A program made the translations under genes and the position numbers. Source: Burkholderia sp. SRS-46 (GTDB lineage: Bacteria; Pseudomonadota; Gammaproteobacteria; Burkholderiales; Burkholderiaceae). Taken from it: a DNA stretch of 64,000 nt. The DNA is taken from the NCBI RefSeq assembly GCF_004343775.1, contig NZ_PTXL01000007.1:434001-498000 (forward strand), written 5' to 3'. The notes beneath the pieces were generated by a model, which was not told the origin of the DNA, ran no database searches, and saw nothing but the letters and a program-made list of their open reading frames with translations. Below, in pieces: positions 16,752 to 25,229 of the stretch; position 1 is the first letter of the stretch, and each line of letters opens with the position of its first letter.

Positions 16752-19745
16752 TCACCACCGGTACTTCGCGGCGAACTGGCCCTTGACCGCCGCGTAGTCG
16801 GACAGGTTGGCGTCCACGCCGAGGCTCGCCGACACCGAGAAGCGCCGCGAGAGCTGCCCGGTCGCGCCGATCCGGAACGCGGCCCGATCGCGCGGCACGC
16901 CGAACGAGAACGCGTTGCCGCCGAGCGTCAGCGATCGCGATCCCGGGCCGTGCCACCAGTTCGCCTCGACGAACGGGCGCAGTTCGCGGCCCGCCGGCAT
17001 CGACGTCACGCCGTGCACGCGCACGCCGACGCGGGTCGTCACGTCGGTCGCGCGCTGCGTGTCGAGGCGGCCGCCCGGCGCGTCGTGGGCGGCCGCGCGA
17101 TAGTCCGACACGACGAGCTGCGCTTCGGGCTCGACGAAGAAGCGCGTGTCGTCGCGTTCGTAGAAGCGCAGCGCGTATCCCGTCTCCAGCGATCCCGTGA
17201 CGGTGCGCGACCGGTAGGAATCGCCCGCGAGGCTGCCGCCGACGCTGTTCGCATACGCGCCGTACATGATCCACGCGTCGACGTAAGGCCCGGACAGGGT
17301 ATCGCGGCTGCCGTACCAGGTGCCGTACAGCCCGACGTTGTAGCCCGCGACGCTGCCGCGCGCGGTGGCGTCTGCGATGCGTTGCTCGGCCGCGTTCCAC
17401 AGCGGGCGCGTCGACCAGCTCGTGTTGCTGCCATACATGCCCATCGCGCCGACGCGGAAGTGGCCGCCACGGCCGTCGTCGAAGCGGAGCAGGTCCGCGC
17501 CCGCATGGAGCAGGCGGCTGTTGCCCGACACGCTGCGCGCGCCGCCGGACATCGACGTGAAGCCGCCTTCGACGCGCAGCCAGGCCGCGCCGTCGAGCGG
17601 GCCCGGGGCCGCGCCCGCGGCGCGCAGCGCGCCGTCCTCGCGTTGCCGCAGCGTGTGGATCGCCATCGTGGCCGCCGCGTCGGCGTTCGCCAGGTAGGCA
17701 TCCGGTTCCGGCGCGACCGCGCGGGGTGGCGGCGTCGTTTCCTTTTCGATGGTCGATTCGTCGCCGCCGTTGCCGCCGGGCGGGGGTTCCGGGGTGATCG
17801 GTGGCTCGGGCGGCGGCTCGGGTTTCGCCGCGGACACGAGATACCAGTCGTCCGCGCGGCCGCCGCGCCCGCCGCGCGCGAGCATGTAGTCATAGCCGCC
17901 CGCGGACAGCGTGCGGAAGCCGTTCCGGTAGCCGTCCGACGCCGCGTCGAGCGTGAACGCCGCGGCGTCGGTCGTGCCGCCGCGGCGGGTCTCGACGAGC
18001 GGAATGCCGATGACCGTCTGCGCACCGTCGCCGCCTGCGTGCTTCACCACGAGCGCGGTCTGGCCCGTTGCGTGCCCGCCGTCGATCACGAGCCGGTCGG
18101 TGGGCGACGCGTCGTCGCGCAGCACCGTGTTGACGACCAGCCGGCCGTTGCGCGCCGCATAGTCGCCCGCGACGACGAGCGTGCGCGGTGCGCCCGCGCC
18201 GGGCCGAGCGAATGCGATGGTCGAGTCGTTCAGCACGACGGAGCCGACCGACGAATCCGCGGTGACCGTCCACTGGCTGCCCGCGTCGAGCGACAGCGCG
18301 CGCACCGCGTCCGTCGCGCCGGTCCACCTTGCCGCGCCGGACAGCACCACGTCGGTCACCACGGGCGACGGCGGGTTGCCTGGGTCGGGCGGCCGGTTCA
18401 CGATGTCGCCCGCCGCCTGCGCGCCGGTGTCGAGCGTCAGCCGCACCGGCGCACGGGTGCGCGCATCGACGGACAGCAGGGTGCCGGTGCCGCTCGCGAT
18501 GCGGGCGCCGTTGCGCAGCGAAACGAGCGCATCGGACGCGTCGATCGCGGCGTGCCGTTCGCTGACGATTGCGCCGCCGTCGACTGTCAGCGTGCCGCCG
18601 TCGACGCGCGCGGCCGCCGCGCCGTCGCCGCTCGCGCGCACGTCCGTGCGCTGCACGTCGATCGTGCCGCCTCGGCCCACGTAGAGCGCGGTGGCGTCCT
18701 GGCCGCGCGTCGCGACGATGCCGCCGTCGATCGACGCGATCGCGTCCGGGCCGCTCGACAGCAGGCCGTAGGCCCGCTCGCCGCTCGTCTCGATGCCGCC
18801 GCCCTTCATCGCGACCCGGCCGCCGAATCGCGCGACCGCGCCGATCGAGCGGGCGCCGGTCGTGACCACGTGCGTATCGGTCGTCCGGATGACCGGCGTC
18901 GGGTCGTACTCCTTCGATGCATACAGGCCGTGCGCGCTGGTGCCGTGCGTGAAGACGCGCGTGCGGGCGAGTTCGACGTCGCCCCGGCGCGTGTCCACGC
19001 CGAGCGCGACGTCGCCGTCGGTTTGCAGGCGCGTGTCGCTGAACGCGACCTTGGAGGCGCCGGGCATGAACAGCGCCGACGCATAGTCGCCGGTGGTCAG
19101 GAGGTCGGTACGCGCCAGCGCGACGCGGATGTCGTCGTAGCTGACGAAGACGCCGTAGGCGAGCTCGCCGCCGGTGCGGACCAGCGAGTCGGCGACTTCC
19201 ACGATCGCGCCGGACGCGTCGTTCACCGCGATGCCGTGCGCTTCGCGCCCGCGCGTGACGACCGCGCTGCCGGTCAGGTCGACGCGGCTGCCGCTGACGT
19301 CGACGTAGACGCCATGCGCGCTCCTGCCGTCGGTATCGATGGAGATGTCGTCGGCGCGGATGCTGCCGCCGATCTGGGCGTCGAGGCCCTTGGCGAGGAA
19401 GCCGGTGGTGCGGATCTCGACGTCGCGCAACACGAGGCGCGAGCCGGCGCCGCTGGCGGAGGCGCCGGGCGCGCTGGCGCCGGACGAGAACAGGCGGGTC
19501 TTGCCGGTGGCGGTCAGCACGCCGCCGTTGACGGCGGAGAGCACCGGCCGGCCGAAGCCGGTCGTCGAATATTTGCCCGGTGCGACGTCGAGTGCGACGC
19601 CGTCCGCGCGTTGCGCACCGCCTTCGGTGACCTGGGCTGCCGACGGCCACGGGATCACCGCGCCGGCGACCAGCGCGACACGTGCGAACCGGCTCGCGCG
19701 CGGCCCGCCGCGGGCCGCATGAGACTGCGGGGACTTGCGATTCAC
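16752..19745 (-). CDS. Autotransporter (type Va secretion) with pertactin-like passenger
   Basis: The 997-residue protein has an extended basic signal peptide (about residues 1-38, ending PSAAQV). Its passenger (about 40-640) is built of repeated units of about 25-30 residues carrying the pattern TxG-xxAxGvyv, as expected for a right-handed beta-helix. A Pro/Glu/Gly-rich linker (PEPPPEPPITPEPPPGG) follows near residue 660. The C-terminal autotransporter beta-domain starts near 730 and ends in KYRW, an outer-membrane aromatic terminus. The passenger has no recognisable protease triad. It sits between housekeeping genes metX and slmA. The role is probably adhesion or surface exposure, inferred only. 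Confidence 0.88.
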   Translation of the reverse strand: MNRKSPQSHAARGGPRASRFARVALVAGAVIPWPSAAQVTEGGAQRADGVALDVAPGKYSTTGFGRPVLSAVNGGVLTATGKTRLFSSGASAPGASASGAGSRLVLRDVEIRTTGFLAKGLDAQIGGSIRADDISIDTDGRSAHGVYVDVSGSRVDLTGSAVVTRGREAHGIAVNDASGAIVEVADSLVRTGGELAYGVFVSYDDIRVALARTDLLTTGDYASALFMPGASKVAFSDTRLQTDGDVALGVDTRRGDVELARTRVFTHGTSAHGLYASKEYDPTPVIRTTDTHVVTTGARSIGAVARFGGRVAMKGGGIETSGERAYGLLSSGPDAIASIDGGIVATRGQDATALYVGRGGTIDVQRTDVRASGDGAAAARVDGGTLTVDGGAIVSERHAAIDASDALVSLRNGARIASGTGTLLSVDARTRAPVRLTLDTGAQAAGDIVNRPPDPGNPPSPVVTDVVLSGAARWTGATDAVRALSLDAGSQWTVTADSSVGSVVLNDSTIAFARPGAGAPRTLVVAGDYAARNGRLVVNTVLRDDASPTDRLVIDGGHATGQTALVVKHAGGDGAQTVIGIPLVETRRGGTTDAAAFTLDAASDGYRNGFRTLSAGGYDYMLARGGRGGRADDWYLVSAAKPEPPPEPPITPEPPPGGNGGDESTIEKETTPPPRAVAPEPDAYLANADAAATMAIHTLRQREDGALRAAGAAPGPLDGAAWLRVEGGFTSMSGGARSVSGNSRLLHAGADLLRFDDGRGGHFRVGAMGMYGSNTSWSTRPLWNAAEQRIADATARGSVAGYNVGLYGTWYGSRDTLSGPYVDAWIMYGAYANSVGGSLAGDSYRSRTVTGSLETGYALRFYERDDTRFFVEPEAQLVVSDYRAAAHDAPGGRLDTQRATDVTTRVGVRVHGVTSMPAGRELRPFVEANWWHGPGSRSLTLGGNAFSFGVPRDRAAFRIGATGQLSRRFSVSASLGVDANLSDYAAVKGQFAAKYRW

Positions 19746-19883
19746 CTGTTCACCTCGATTTATCTTGAGCAGGTGAAAATTGAAACCGAATGAATGGCGA
19801 GAGGGAATTGGACGAGTATGAATCTCGACGCCTGAATCGCGATGACCCGACGCGCGGGTCGCGCGCGTCAGGTCATGCGCGGA

Positions 19884-20567
19884 TCACTGCAGGATCAGCC
19901 GCAGCTGCGCGTCGGCGTGCTCGCCGGGCGCTTTCGAGAAGCCGCTCTTCGCGAAGCGGTGCCAGCGCCCGATCACGTAGCTGACGAGCAGGCTCGCGCG
20001 CACGGCCGGATCGTAGTCGGCCGGCAGCGGGACGGCGCCGTCCGCCTGCGGGCTGCCGTCGCGGCGCGCGTTCGATTCCATCACCGCGACGCGCAGGCTC
20101 TGCCGGACGGCCGCCTCGATCCGCTCGATCATCCGGTCGACCCGCTCGACCAGCCGCTCGTGCTCGCCGACGAGCGCCTCGCCGGTCAGCACCCGCGTCA
20201 TGCCGGGGTTCTTGGCCGCGAAATTGAGCAGCATCAGCCCGACCGCGCGCGCCTGCAGCACGCCGTCGGGCTCCTTGGCGGCGATCTGGTTGATCAGGCC
20301 GAAGAACGTGTTCTCGATGAATTCGATCAGGCCTTCGAACATCTGGGCCTTGCTCGCGAAATGGCGGTAGAGCGCCGCCTCCGACACGTCGAGCCGGGCC
20401 GCGAGCGCGGCCGTGGTGATTTTCTCGCGCTTCGGCGCCTCGAGCATCGACGCGAGCGTCTGCAGGATGTGCACGCGGCGCTCGCCCGGTTTCGGGCGGG
20501 TGCGCGTGCGGGTGGGGGATGCCTGGTCGTCCGTTACCGCTTGGTCCTGCCGGTGAGTCGGCTGCAT
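19884..20567 (-). CDS. slmA: TetR-family nucleoid occlusion factor SlmA
   Basis: SlmA binds chromosomal sites and blocks FtsZ assembly over the nucleoid. The 227-residue protein has a basic, low-complexity N-terminus, then a TetR helix-turn-helix (TTAALAARLDVSEAALYRHFASKAQMF, about residues 50-75) followed by an all-alpha domain. The ATG at 20567 is chosen because the frame upstream overlaps the nucleotidase gene. It overlaps that gene by 34 bp and follows argB, a neighbourhood usual for slmA in Burkholderiales. Confidence 0.85.
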   Translation of the reverse strand: MQPTHRQDQAVTDDQASPTRTRTRPKPGERRVHILQTLASMLEAPKREKITTAALAARLDVSEAALYRHFASKAQMFEGLIEFIENTFFGLINQIAAKEPDGVLQARAVGLMLLNFAAKNPGMTRVLTGEALVGEHERLVERVDRMIERIEAAVRQSLRVAVMESNARRDGSPQADGAVPLPADYDPAVRASLLVSYVIGRWHRFAKSGFSKAPGEHADAQLRLILQ

Positions 20568-21325
20568 TTTTGTCGCCCCGATCGAGTGCCCAGTCGAAGC
20601 GATTTTAGCGAACGAATCCGCTGGTCGACATAGTGCGGGCGTCCGGTGCTCGGCAGATGGCCCGGCAGATGCCCGGTGATCCACACCGTGCCGATGCCGA
20701 GCCGCTTGTAGCGCTTCAGGTGGCCGCGCGTGTCCTCGACGAGGATCGCGTCGGCCGGGCGCGCGTGCGCGGCGCGCAGCGTCCGGCGCAGCATCGCGTG
20801 GTCGGGCTTCGCGCGCCAGCCGCGGCGGTCGCGCATGTGCTCGATCGCGATCACGCGCTCGAACAGCCGCTCGATGCGCAGCTCGCGCAGCACCGCGCGC
20901 GCGTAGTTTTCCGGCGCATTGGTCAGCACGAACTTGCGGCCGGGCAGCGCGGCGACGATCCGCGCGAGGCCGCGCTCGGCGCGCAGCATCGCGGGCAGGT
21001 CCGGGAACGTGTGGACCGCGCGCAGGAAGTCGTGCGGATCGATCGGATGGTGGCGCGTGAGGCCGAGGAGCGCCGCGCCGTAGCGTACCGTGTAGCCGGT
21101 GCGCAGGCGGTCGGCTTCGGCGCGCTCGACCTGCAGCGCGTCGATGATGTACTGCGTCATCGCGCGGTTGATCTCGGGGAAGATCGCGTGCGACGCGTGG
21201 TGGAGGGTGTTGTCGAGATCGAACAGCCACACCGGCGCGCCGGCGCGGGGCCGGCTGCGCGAGATGCGCCGGCGCCGCAGGGCGGCCGGCAGGTCGGGGG
21301 CAGGGGGCTGGCGGCGCGCGCTCAA
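20534..21325 (-). CDS. HAD-family pyrimidine 5'-nucleotidase-like hydrolase
   Basis: The protein is a haloacid-dehalogenase-fold phosphatase. Motif I reads LFDLDNTLHHASHAIFPEI, motif II VLTNAPENYA, and motif III/IV KPDHAMLRRTL with VEDTRGHLKRYKRLG. This is the SDT1/YjjG-type subgroup. The first 33 or so residues are Arg-rich and lie before the fold. The start is uncertain: a TTG at 21325 overlaps the argB stop by 4 bp, and a GTG directly before LFDLDNT is an alternative. It is coupled to argB and slmA. Confidence 0.85.
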   Translation of the reverse strand: MSARRQPPAPDLPAALRRRRISRSRPRAGAPVWLFDLDNTLHHASHAIFPEINRAMTQYIIDALQVERAEADRLRTGYTVRYGAALLGLTRHHPIDPHDFLRAVHTFPDLPAMLRAERGLARIVAALPGRKFVLTNAPENYARAVLRELRIERLFERVIAIEHMRDRRGWRAKPDHAMLRRTLRAAHARPADAILVEDTRGHLKRYKRLGIGTVWITGHLPGHLPSTGRPHYVDQRIRSLKSLRLGTRSGRQKCSRLTGRTKR

Positions 21326-22221
21326 TGCGAGCGGATCATCGTGCCGAACGGCTGCTCGGTCAGGATTTCCAGCAGCACCGAGTGCTCGATGCGGCCGTCG
21401 ACGATGTGCACCGACTTCACGCCGCTCTTCGCGGCGTCGAGCGCCGACGCGATCTTCGGCAGCATGCCGCCGGAGATCGTGCCGTCCTCGAACAGCGCGT
21501 CGATCTCGCGCGCCGACAGGTCAGTCAGCAGGTTGCCGTCCTTGTCCATCACGCCCGGGATGTTGGTCATCATCAGCAGCTTCTCGGCGTTCAGCACCGT
21601 CGCGAGCTTGCCGGCGACCAGGTCGGCGTTGATGTTGTACGACAGGCCGTCTTCGCCGAAGCCGATCGGCGAGATCACCGGGATGAACGCGTCGTCCTGC
21701 AGCGCCTTCACGACCGCCGGGTTGATCGCCTCGACTTCGCCGACCTGGCCGATGTCGATGTACTGGCCCGGATTGTCGCGGTCCGGCATCAGCAGCTTGC
21801 GCGCGTGGATCAGGCCGCCGTCCTTGCCCGTCAGGCCGACCGCGTGGCCGCCGAAGTGGTTGATCAGCATCACGATGTCCTGCTGCACTTCGCCGCCCAG
21901 CACCCACTCGACGACTTCCATCGTCTCCTCGTCGGTGACGCGCATGCCCTGGATGAAGGTGCCCTGCTTGCCGATCTTCTTCAGCGCCTGGTCGATCTGC
22001 GGGCCGCCGCCGTGGACGATCACCGGGTTGATGCCGACCAGTTTCAGCAGGATCACGTCGCGCGCGAAGCCCTGCTTGAGCCGTTCTTCCGTCATCGCAT
22101 TGCCGCCGTATTTGATGACCACGGTCTTGCCGTGATAGCGGCGGATGTACGGCAGCGCCTCGGCGAGGATTTCGGCTTTCAGCGTGGGGGCGATCTGCGA
22201 GAGGTCGATGGGCTCGGACAT
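21322..22221 (-). CDS. argB: Acetylglutamate kinase
   Basis: This enzyme phosphorylates N-acetylglutamate in arginine synthesis. The 299-residue amino-acid-kinase-fold protein shows VVIKYGGNAM, the IVHGGGPQID glycine loop and NINADLVAGKLA. The ATG at 22221 (MSEPIDLSQIAP) matches the family start. It heads the unit argB-nucleotidase-slmA. Two regions typical of arginine-sensitive kinases, an N-terminal helix and the C-terminal loop, are present in outline, but feedback control was not tested. Confidence 0.97.
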   Translation of the reverse strand: MSEPIDLSQIAPTLKAEILAEALPYIRRYHGKTVVIKYGGNAMTEERLKQGFARDVILLKLVGINPVIVHGGGPQIDQALKKIGKQGTFIQGMRVTDEETMEVVEWVLGGEVQQDIVMLINHFGGHAVGLTGKDGGLIHARKLLMPDRDNPGQYIDIGQVGEVEAINPAVVKALQDDAFIPVISPIGFGEDGLSYNINADLVAGKLATVLNAEKLLMMTNIPGVMDKDGNLLTDLSAREIDALFEDGTISGGMLPKIASALDAAKSGVKSVHIVDGRIEHSVLLEILTEQPFGTMIRSH

Positions 22222-22456
22222 GGCGGCGGCTCTGGCTGGGAACGGTTGAAACAGGGCGAATTGTACAGGAGTGGCGCAGCGCAGCATCGTGATTTTGGCC
22301 CGGCCGCGACGGCTGGGGACGGTGCCGGGCAGCGGGTGGCGCGGCCTGCCGGCGGCCGGTTTCCGGCATTGTCCGAACGGCCGATGCGCAATCTTTGGCC
22401 GCCGCGCTATGCTTGTGCCGTTGGGTGCCGCCGCACCCGCTTTCCCGTCCGCCGTC

Positions 22457-22681
22457 ATGACCGAATCCGCTGCCGATCGCCGCGCCGAACCGCGGCGCGC
22501 ACGCTGCCCGCGCTGCAGCCGCAGTTTCGACTGCGGCGCGCGCACGCAGCCGTTCGAATGCTGGTGCGCGGCGATGCCCGGCCTGCCCGACGGCGCGCAG
22601 CCGGCGTGCAGCGCGCGCTGCCTGTGTCCGGAATGCCTCGCCGGCGAGATCGCGCGGCGGATGGCCGGCAAGCCGGCCTAG
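22457..22681 (+). CDS. Small cysteine-rich CWC-type protein
   Basis: The 74-residue protein carries nine cysteines in the order CxxC, C, CWC, then CSARCLCPECL, matching the cysteine-rich CWC family of probable zinc-binding proteins of unknown function. The ATG at 22457 is inside a longer open frame; family size supports the short form. It is followed 80 bp later by the RegB-type kinase gene on the same strand. Confidence 0.75.
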   Translation: MTESAADRRAEPRRARCPRCSRSFDCGARTQPFECWCAAMPGLPDGAQPACSARCLCPECLAGEIARRMAGKPA

Positions 22682-22761
22682 CGTCGCCGCCACGGGGGCG
22701 CCGGCGCGCGCGTTCTGGCCCCGACTAGGGCGGCCGACGGCTAAACGGGTAAACTGGGCGG

Positions 22762-24111
22762 ATGCAACGAATCACCACCACCGGCCGCGTCAACCTCAGC
22801 CACCTGTTCTGGTTGCGCAACCTCGCGATCATCGGCCAGCTCGTGACGATCGGGGTCGTCCAGACCTATTTCGGCGTGCATCTGCCGTTGCCGGCGATGC
22901 TGATGGTGATCGCGCTCGAGATCGTCTTCAACGGGCTGACCTGGGTGCGGGTGCTGCGCGCGCGGCCCGAGACCAATTTCGAGCTGCTCGGCCAGCTGTG
23001 GGTGGATCTCGGCGCGCTGTCGGCGCTGCTGTTCCTGTCCGGCGGCACGACCAACCCGTTCGTGTCGCTGTACCTGCCGTCGCTCGCGATCGCGGCCGCG
23101 GTGCTGCCGTGGCACCTGATGATCTGGCTCGCGGCGTTCGCGGTCGCGTGCTACGCGGCGCTCGGCTTCGATTCGGTGCCGCTCAACATGGACAATCCGG
23201 CGAACCTGTTCGACTACTACCGCACCGGGATGTGGGTGAACTTCATGGTCAGCGTCGGGCTGATCGCGTGGTTCGTCGCGCGCATGTCGAACGCGCTGCG
23301 CCAGCGCGACGCGGCGCTCGGCGAAGCGCAGCAGAGCCTGCTGCGCGACGAGCGGGCGGTCGCGCTCGGCGTGCAGGCGGCGACGGTCGCGCACGAGATG
23401 GGCACGCCGCTGTCGACGATCGCGATGCTCGCCGAGGAATTGCGCGACGCCGCGCGCACCGACGCGGGGCTGGCGCGCTACGAGGCCGACCTGAAGGTGC
23501 TCGAGGAACAGATGTCGCTCTGCACGTCGGCGCTGGCGCGCCTGCGCAGCCGCGCGAGCGCGCCGGCGAGCCGCCAGCCGGTGGACGACTGGCTCGACAC
23601 GTTCGTCGAGCACTGGCGCCTGCGGCATCCGCACGTGCAGTTCGAGCTGCTCGGCGCGCGGCCGGCCGGCGTCGCGCTCGACGACACCGTCGCGGCGGGC
23701 CAGATCCTGACGATCCTGCTCGACAACGCGGCGCGCGCGAGCCCGCAGCGCGTGACGCTCGCGGCGAAGGTCGCGCACGACCGCGCGGCGGACGAAATCG
23801 AATTCGAGGTATGCGACGACGGCCCGGGCATTCCGGCTGCGTTGCGCGAGTCGCTCGGCGCGATGCCGGTCGACAGCACGCAGGGCGGGCACGGGGTCGG
23901 CCTGTACCTCGCGTTCAGCGCGGCGGCGCGGCTCGGCGGGGAAATCGAGCTGTCCGACGCGACGCCGCGGCCCGCAGGCGCGGCGTCCGGCCGGCACAAC
24001 GGCGCGTCCGCCGGCCGTTCCGCGGGCACGGCTTCCGGGCGCGGCACACGGGCCGTGCTGCGCCTGCCGGTGGCGCGCCATGCGGCGGCCGCCGCCTCAC
24101 CCAACATGTAG
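22762..24111 (+). CDS. regB: RegB/PrrB-type redox-responsive sensor histidine kinase
   Basis: The 449-residue membrane kinase has about six N-terminal membrane segments (residues 15-175). The ubiquinone-associated motif GGTTNPF is at 94-100. The phospho-acceptor is His211 in VAHEMGTPLSTI, and Cys254 lies where RegB has its redox cysteine. The ATPase domain shows LDNAARASP, DDGPGIP and GGHGVGLYL. A Gly/Ser/Ala-rich stretch of about 30 residues interrupts the end of the ATPase domain. The partner response regulator follows after 13 bp. The Burkholderia literature also uses RoxS for this family. Confidence 0.88.
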   Translation: MQRITTTGRVNLSHLFWLRNLAIIGQLVTIGVVQTYFGVHLPLPAMLMVIALEIVFNGLTWVRVLRARPETNFELLGQLWVDLGALSALLFLSGGTTNPFVSLYLPSLAIAAAVLPWHLMIWLAAFAVACYAALGFDSVPLNMDNPANLFDYYRTGMWVNFMVSVGLIAWFVARMSNALRQRDAALGEAQQSLLRDERAVALGVQAATVAHEMGTPLSTIAMLAEELRDAARTDAGLARYEADLKVLEEQMSLCTSALARLRSRASAPASRQPVDDWLDTFVEHWRLRHPHVQFELLGARPAGVALDDTVAAGQILTILLDNAARASPQRVTLAAKVAHDRAADEIEFEVCDDGPGIPAALRESLGAMPVDSTQGGHGVGLYLAFSAAARLGGEIELSDATPRPAGAASGRHNGASAGRSAGTASGRGTRAVLRLPVARHAAAAASPNM

Positions 24112-24124
24112 ACGGAGAAACCAC

Positions 24125-24667
24125 ATGAGCGACAACAACTTCCTGGTGATCGACGACAACGAGGTGTTCGCGGGCACGCTCGCGCGCGGCCTCGAGCGCC
24201 GCGGCTATGCGGTCCAGCAGGCGCATGACAAGGAGACGGCGCTCAAGCTCGCCGCGGCGGGCAAGTTCCAGTTCATCACCGTCGACCTGCATCTCGGCGA
24301 GGATTCGGGCCTGAGCCTGATCGCGCCGCTCTGCGACCTGCAGCCGGATGCGCGGATCCTGGTGCTGACCGGCTACGCGAGCATCGCGACCGCCGTGCAG
24401 GCGGTGAAGGACGGCGCCGACAACTATCTCGCGAAGCCGGCGAACATCGAGTCGATCCTGGCCGCGCTGCAGACCAACGCGAGCGAGCTGCAGGCCGACG
24501 AGGCGCTCGAGAACCCGGTCGTGCTGTCGGTCGACCGGCTCGAGTGGGAGCACATCCAGCGCGTGCTCGCGGAAAACAACAACAACATCTCGGCGACGGC
24601 GCGCGCGCTGAACATGCACCGCCGCACGCTGCAGCGCAAGCTCGCGAAGAAGCCGGTTCGGCAGTAG
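24125..24667 (+). CDS. regA: RegA/PrrA-type response regulator
   Basis: The 180-residue regulator has a receiver domain with phospho-acceptor Asp54 (TVDLHLGEDSG) and conserved Thr and Lys downstream (VLTGYAS, LAKPAN). A Fis-type helix-turn-helix covers about residues 140-178 (NNNISATARALNMHRRTLQRKL). This short single-HTH design is the RegA/PrrA/ActR/RoxR type. It lies 13 bp after the kinase gene with GGAGAAAC before the ATG. In this family it controls respiratory and redox-related genes. Confidence 0.9.
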   Translation: MSDNNFLVIDDNEVFAGTLARGLERRGYAVQQAHDKETALKLAAAGKFQFITVDLHLGEDSGLSLIAPLCDLQPDARILVLTGYASIATAVQAVKDGADNYLAKPANIESILAALQTNASELQADEALENPVVLSVDRLEWEHIQRVLAENNNNISATARALNMHRRTLQRKLAKKPVRQ

Positions 24668-24682
24668 GCCGCGCCGGGCGCG

Positions 24683-25075
24683 TCATTCGGGCGGTCGCTG
24701 GTCCCGCGCCACGCAGGCGACGATCTCGCGTTTCAGCAGGCATGCGATCAGCGCCGAGTAGAAGACGTTGCCGAGCAGCGGCGCGAGCCCGCCGACCACA
24801 GCGGCGCTGGCCCATGGCCACGGCTTCGTCGACGCGCAACGCGCGACGAAGTAGATGCCGGCAGAGACCGACACTGCCATGAGTGCCATACCCGCCAGCG
24901 CGCCCAGCCACGCGAGCGCAAACGCGACGTTGTAGCGGTGCAGCGCATCCTGCCTGATCCGCCGCATGATCGAGCGGATGTCGGCGCGTGTCAGTGTGCG
25001 CATGGCCGGCACGAATCGGCCGGCGATGGACGGGTAGATGATCATCGGAGGGCGGCGACGGTTGTGTGGGTTCAT
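24683..25075 (-). CDS. Small membrane protein of unknown function
   Basis: The product (130 residues from the ATG at 25075) has a basic N-terminal third followed by two hydrophobic segments (about 55-80 and 95-118). I do not recognise a family. The start could also lie at the second Met (PPMIIYPS) or further upstream. It is convergent with regA, 15 bp away, and stands alone. Confidence 0.55.
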   Translation of the reverse strand: MNPHNRRRPPMIIYPSIAGRFVPAMRTLTRADIRSIMRRIRQDALHRYNVAFALAWLGALAGMALMAVSVSAGIYFVARCASTKPWPWASAAVVGGLAPLLGNVFYSALIACLLKREIVACVARDQRPPE

Positions 25076-25172
25076 GGCCAGCGGAACCCCGATTCTAGGG
25101 GCCCTCCGGGGCACCGGCCATCGGACGCGTTCCAATTTGCACGCGACTTCGCCGCATCACGCGCGCCCATGA

Positions 25173-25206
25173 AAAAACGGGCAGCCCCGCCGGGGCCGCC
25201 CGTTTT
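25173..25206 (-). terminator. Rho-independent terminator of hslVU
   Basis: On minus, an interrupted stem (ACGGGC-GGCCCCGG... with GGGGC-GCCCGT) ends in a run of six Ts. It lies 23 bp downstream of the hslU stop. The A-run on the other side may also give termination on plus. Confidence 0.85.
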
Positions 25207-25229
25207 TGCGTTCGATGCCGCGTGCCGCG

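Noticed and set aside
16950..19793. A 947-codon open frame on plus opposite the autotransporter
   Set aside because: The minus-strand product has signal peptide, repeats, linker and beta-domain. The plus frame is Arg/Ala/Val-rich with no domain.
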